Source: Actinomycetes bacterium
GTDB lineage: Bacteria; Actinomycetota; Coriobacteriia; Coriobacteriales; Eggerthellaceae
Length of the DNA: 6,955 bases
NCBI GenBank assembly: GCA_023403475.1
Contig: JAEYEL010000188.1
Coordinates: 1 to 6,955, forward strand
Reading direction: 5' to 3'
Numbering within the stretch: the first letter of the stretch is position 1; each line of letters opens with the position of its first letter. Below, piece by piece: positions 5,344 through 6,955 of the stretch. The notes below the pieces were generated by a model. It ran no database searches. It had not been told where the DNA came from and saw nothing but the letters and a program-made list of their open reading frames with translations. The position numbers and the translations under genes were made by a program.

Positions 5344-6609
5344 GTGGAATACAGCAACGGAAGAAAGATCGCTGCCGCGGTCGGCGTTACGCTCATTCTT
5401 GCAAGCGCTTCCGGCGGCACGTCGGTCATGAACGCCATCGTTCCCTTCCTGCTCGAAGGAATGCAGGTCAGCCTTACTACGTTCATGATCGGCCCGACCG
5501 TCGCAACGATTCTCTCATTCGCCATGAGCGCCATCGGCGTCAAGATTATCGACATCATCACGCCGAAATGGTGCATGCTCATCGGCACTGTTTGCAGCGC
5601 GGTGACCATATACATGGTGGGAACCGCGACGTCGTTCGTGTTCTGGATTATCGCCAACATCTTGAACGGCATCGTTTTGGCATTTGCCACCTATGCCGCT
5701 GCGGGCGGCGTTATAGCCGTCTTTTACGGGAAGGACACCCAAAAGGCGTTCGGCGTCGTTGGCGGCCTGACCGCCCTTGTTGTGGCGGCGTGGATGGCGG
5801 CAACGTCGGCTCTGCTTACGACCATGACCTACTCGCAACTGTTCACCATATACGCCGTAGGAGTTCTGGTCGTAGGTGTTGTCTGCAACTTCATTCTCAT
5901 CGGGAAAGTTCCCAGTCGCCGAAAGGAGGCCGCAGGCTCAGGCACTGCCGCCTCTTCCGAAAAAGAGGCAACGGACGTTCCCGGCTTCACCTTCAGCGAG
6001 ACGCTGAAAAAAGGCGCTTCCATTTACTGCTTCCTTATCGCCATGTTCGTGGTAGCCTGGTGCGCGTCGGGCATCACCTCATACGCCAGCGTGTACTACA
6101 CGTCGTTCGGCATGGCGGCCACCACGGCGGCGGCTATGCTCAGCATCTATTCCTTCACCGCCGCTATATTGAAGCTTGCATCGGGATTCATTCTCAAAAA
6201 AATTGGCCCTAAAGCCATGAGCATCGTCATTTACCTTGGGTTTGCCCTCGGCATCGTGTGCATGCTTGTTTGGAGTCAAACGCAAATCGCAGCGCTTGCC
6301 GTGATAGGGATCGTGTTCTGCGCGTTTATTTCCTACGCCACCATGATTCCCGGACTGTTCGTTCCCGATCTGTACGGCATGAAAGACTACACGGGCATCA
6401 ATTCAGCCGGCGTTGCCGGATACTACGCCGGGGCAATCACCGTGCTGCTCGGTCTTTCGATAGTCATCGGCATACTCGGATACTTCAACGCGTTCGTCGT
6501 CTTGGCTGTTGCGGCCGTTGTGGCAATGGCGTTCATGCTCGTTGCGGTAGCCACAAGCCCCATGAAGAAAGCCGCGAAGGAAACCACGAAGAAAAACCTC
6601 GAGTCCTAG
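5344..6609 (+). CDS. MFS transporter (second, distinct type)
   Basis: From the GTG at 5344 this is a 421-residue protein with about 12 membrane helices: six in residues 10-187, then a charged loop (about 188-222, with SRRKE and SSEKEATD), then six in 225-403. A Lys-rich cytoplasmic tail follows (PMKKAAKETTKKNLES). The GTG has a good ribosome binding site and is followed directly by a basic residue and the first helix, as expected for an MFS protein. It differs clearly from the first transporter: it lacks the QWFVAKRG and DVGQLPDG motifs, so it is not a recent duplicate. It lies between the Fe-S subunit and the zinc-ribbon gene. Export of the enzyme's product, or uptake of a second substrate, is plausible. 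Its separation by a terminator-like stem suggests it is expressed at a different level from the enzyme. The cargo is unknown. Confidence 0.88.
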   Translation: MEYSNGRKIAAAVGVTLILASASGGTSVMNAIVPFLLEGMQVSLTTFMIGPTVATILSFAMSAIGVKIIDIITPKWCMLIGTVCSAVTIYMVGTATSFVFWIIANILNGIVLAFATYAAAGGVIAVFYGKDTQKAFGVVGGLTALVVAAWMAATSALLTTMTYSQLFTIYAVGVLVVGVVCNFILIGKVPSRRKEAAGSGTAASSEKEATDVPGFTFSETLKKGASIYCFLIAMFVVAWCASGITSYASVYYTSFGMAATTAAAMLSIYSFTAAILKLASGFILKKIGPKAMSIVIYLGFALGIVCMLVWSQTQIAALAVIGIVFCAFISYATMIPGLFVPDLYGMKDYTGINSAGVAGYYAGAITVLLGLSIVIGILGYFNAFVVLAVAAVVAMAFMLVAVATSPMKKAAKETTKKNLES

Positions 6610-6620
6610 GCTCGCCAATT

Positions 6621-6626
6621 AAGGAG
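6621..6626 (+). promoter_or_regulatory. Shine-Dalgarno AAGGAG for the zinc-ribbon gene
   Basis: AAGGAG lies 6 bases before the ATG at 6633, only 11 bases after the transporter stop. It supports translation of the small downstream gene as part of the operon. Confidence 0.75.
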
Positions 6627-6632
6627 CAAGCG

Positions 6633-6845
6633 ATGTGTTTTAGACCAGCAGCTATCAAAAAGACTTGTTCGGAATGCGGAAACGAATGCGATGCTTCGGC
6701 AACGATCTGCCCTCAATGCGGCGCGAGCATATCGAGCAGCACCGCCCCAGGGACGCCGGGGGCGCCGGGCGCTCCTGGGGCGGCAAGTGTGCAAAAAGCT
6801 CCGAGCGCTCCAGCAGTACCAAGAACACCAGGAAAAACAAACTAG
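6633..6845 (+). CDS. Small zinc-ribbon protein with Gly/Pro/Ala-rich tail, function unknown
   Basis: This 70-residue protein starts 23 bases after the transporter stop with a good AAGGAG site, so it is probably co-transcribed. Residues 1-10 (MCFRPAAIKK) precede a zinc-ribbon-like pair of knuckles: C12/C15 (CSECG) and C26/C29 (CPQCG), with an extra Cys at 19. From about residue 37 the chain is low-complexity, with PGTPGAPGAPGA followed by KAPSAPAVPRTPGK. It resembles an intrinsically disordered, collagen-like repeat with a basic end. There is no signal peptide or membrane segment. It could be a metal-binding accessory, an assembly or insertion factor for the enzyme, or a regulator that binds nucleic acid or protein; nothing in the sequence decides. 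Small MCFRP-starting zinc-ribbon proteins may recur beside anaerobic reductase operons, but that is my impression, not a checked fact. Confidence 0.75.
   Translation: MCFRPAAIKKTCSECGNECDASATICPQCGASISSSTAPGTPGAPGAPGAASVQKAPSAPAVPRTPGKTN
6749..6782 (+). repeat. GC-rich low-complexity repeat encoding the Pro-Gly-Ala tail
   Basis: Imperfect tandem units of the type GGGGCGCCGGGC encode repeated P-G-(A/T) triplets in the zinc-ribbon protein. Such tracts can expand or contract by slippage, so tail length may vary between strains. Confidence 0.5.
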
Positions 6846-6955
6846 GAGAATACAAGCGCGAAAAGGAGCCTCCTTCCAAGAGCAATGCGCGCCATGCTGC
6901 GTGAAAACGGCATGGCGCGCACGCGGAAAGCGGCGATTCTGGCGGGAGCATAACG
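6846..6955. other. Right-edge region with no convincing gene
   Basis: The final 110 bases hold a small palindrome (AAGGAG-C-CTCCTT, 6863-6875) and the inverted repeat at 6886-6921. A GTG at 6901 opens a plus-strand frame to the edge and a minus-strand frame is open from the edge to 6842, but neither has a recognisable product or ribosome binding site. A GGGAG at 6944-6948 could serve a gene starting just beyond the window. Confidence 0.4.
6886..6921. terminator. Perfect 12-bp inverted repeat after the last gene, possible terminator
   Basis: TGCGCGCCATGC (6886-6897) pairs perfectly with GCATGGCGCGCA (6910-6921) around a 12-base loop. Its position 40 bases after the zinc-ribbon stop suits an operon terminator, and the stem is very stable. 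However, no T run follows on either strand, so it is not canonical. It could instead act in RNA end protection or as a protein-binding dyad. Confidence 0.4.

Noticed and set aside
6842..6955. C-terminal end of a convergent minus-strand gene entering from the right edge
   Set aside because: The frame is open but too short to recognise, and most of it is covered by the perfect inverted repeat. It could be real but is not supported.
1..6955. CRISPR arrays, insertion sequences, attachment sites, rRNA or tRNA genes
   Set aside because: I saw no regularly spaced repeats, transposase-like or integrase-like proteins, paired terminal repeats, or RNA gene sequences.

Overview
The window suggests a moderately GC-rich anaerobe. 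The gene set is a cytoplasmic DMSO-reductase-family molybdoenzyme with a small two-cluster Fe-S partner, two MFS transporters and a divergent LysR regulator. It resembles modules of gut Actinobacteria of the class Coriobacteriia (Eggerthella, Gordonibacter, Adlercreutzia, Slackia and relatives). That placement is an inference from gene content and protein style, not from a marker gene.

Layout. Positions 1-681 (minus strand) hold the N-terminal 227 codons of a LysR-family regulator whose C-terminus lies beyond the left edge. Positions 682-1203 are a 522-base divergent control region. Its AT-rich half contains three short dyads and a TATAAT box, and its GC-rich half contains a nested inverted repeat. 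Five plus-strand genes follow: an MFS transporter (1204-2487), a 737-residue molybdopterin oxidoreductase (2600-4813), a 114-residue 2x[4Fe-4S] protein that overlaps it by one base (4813-5157), a second and different MFS transporter (5344-6609), and a 70-residue zinc-ribbon protein with a Gly/Pro/Ala tail (6633-6845). The last 110 bases hold a perfect 12-bp inverted repeat and no convincing gene.

Proposed working. LysR senses a small molecule and controls the divergent operon. One MFS protein imports a small organic, possibly anionic, substrate. The molybdoenzyme and ferredoxin-like subunit reduce or otherwise transform it in the cytoplasm; neither has an export signal and no membrane anchor is encoded here. 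The second MFS protein may export the product or import a related compound. The large subunit resembles acetylene hydratase and, by gene context, the catechol dehydroxylases of Eggerthella and Gordonibacter. The substrate cannot be read from the sequence.

Points worth a second look: the basic residue normally two positions after the fourth cluster cysteine is replaced by alanine; a long stem followed by five T lies just before the second transporter; and the small MCFRP-type zinc-ribbon protein at the operon end is uncharacterised.
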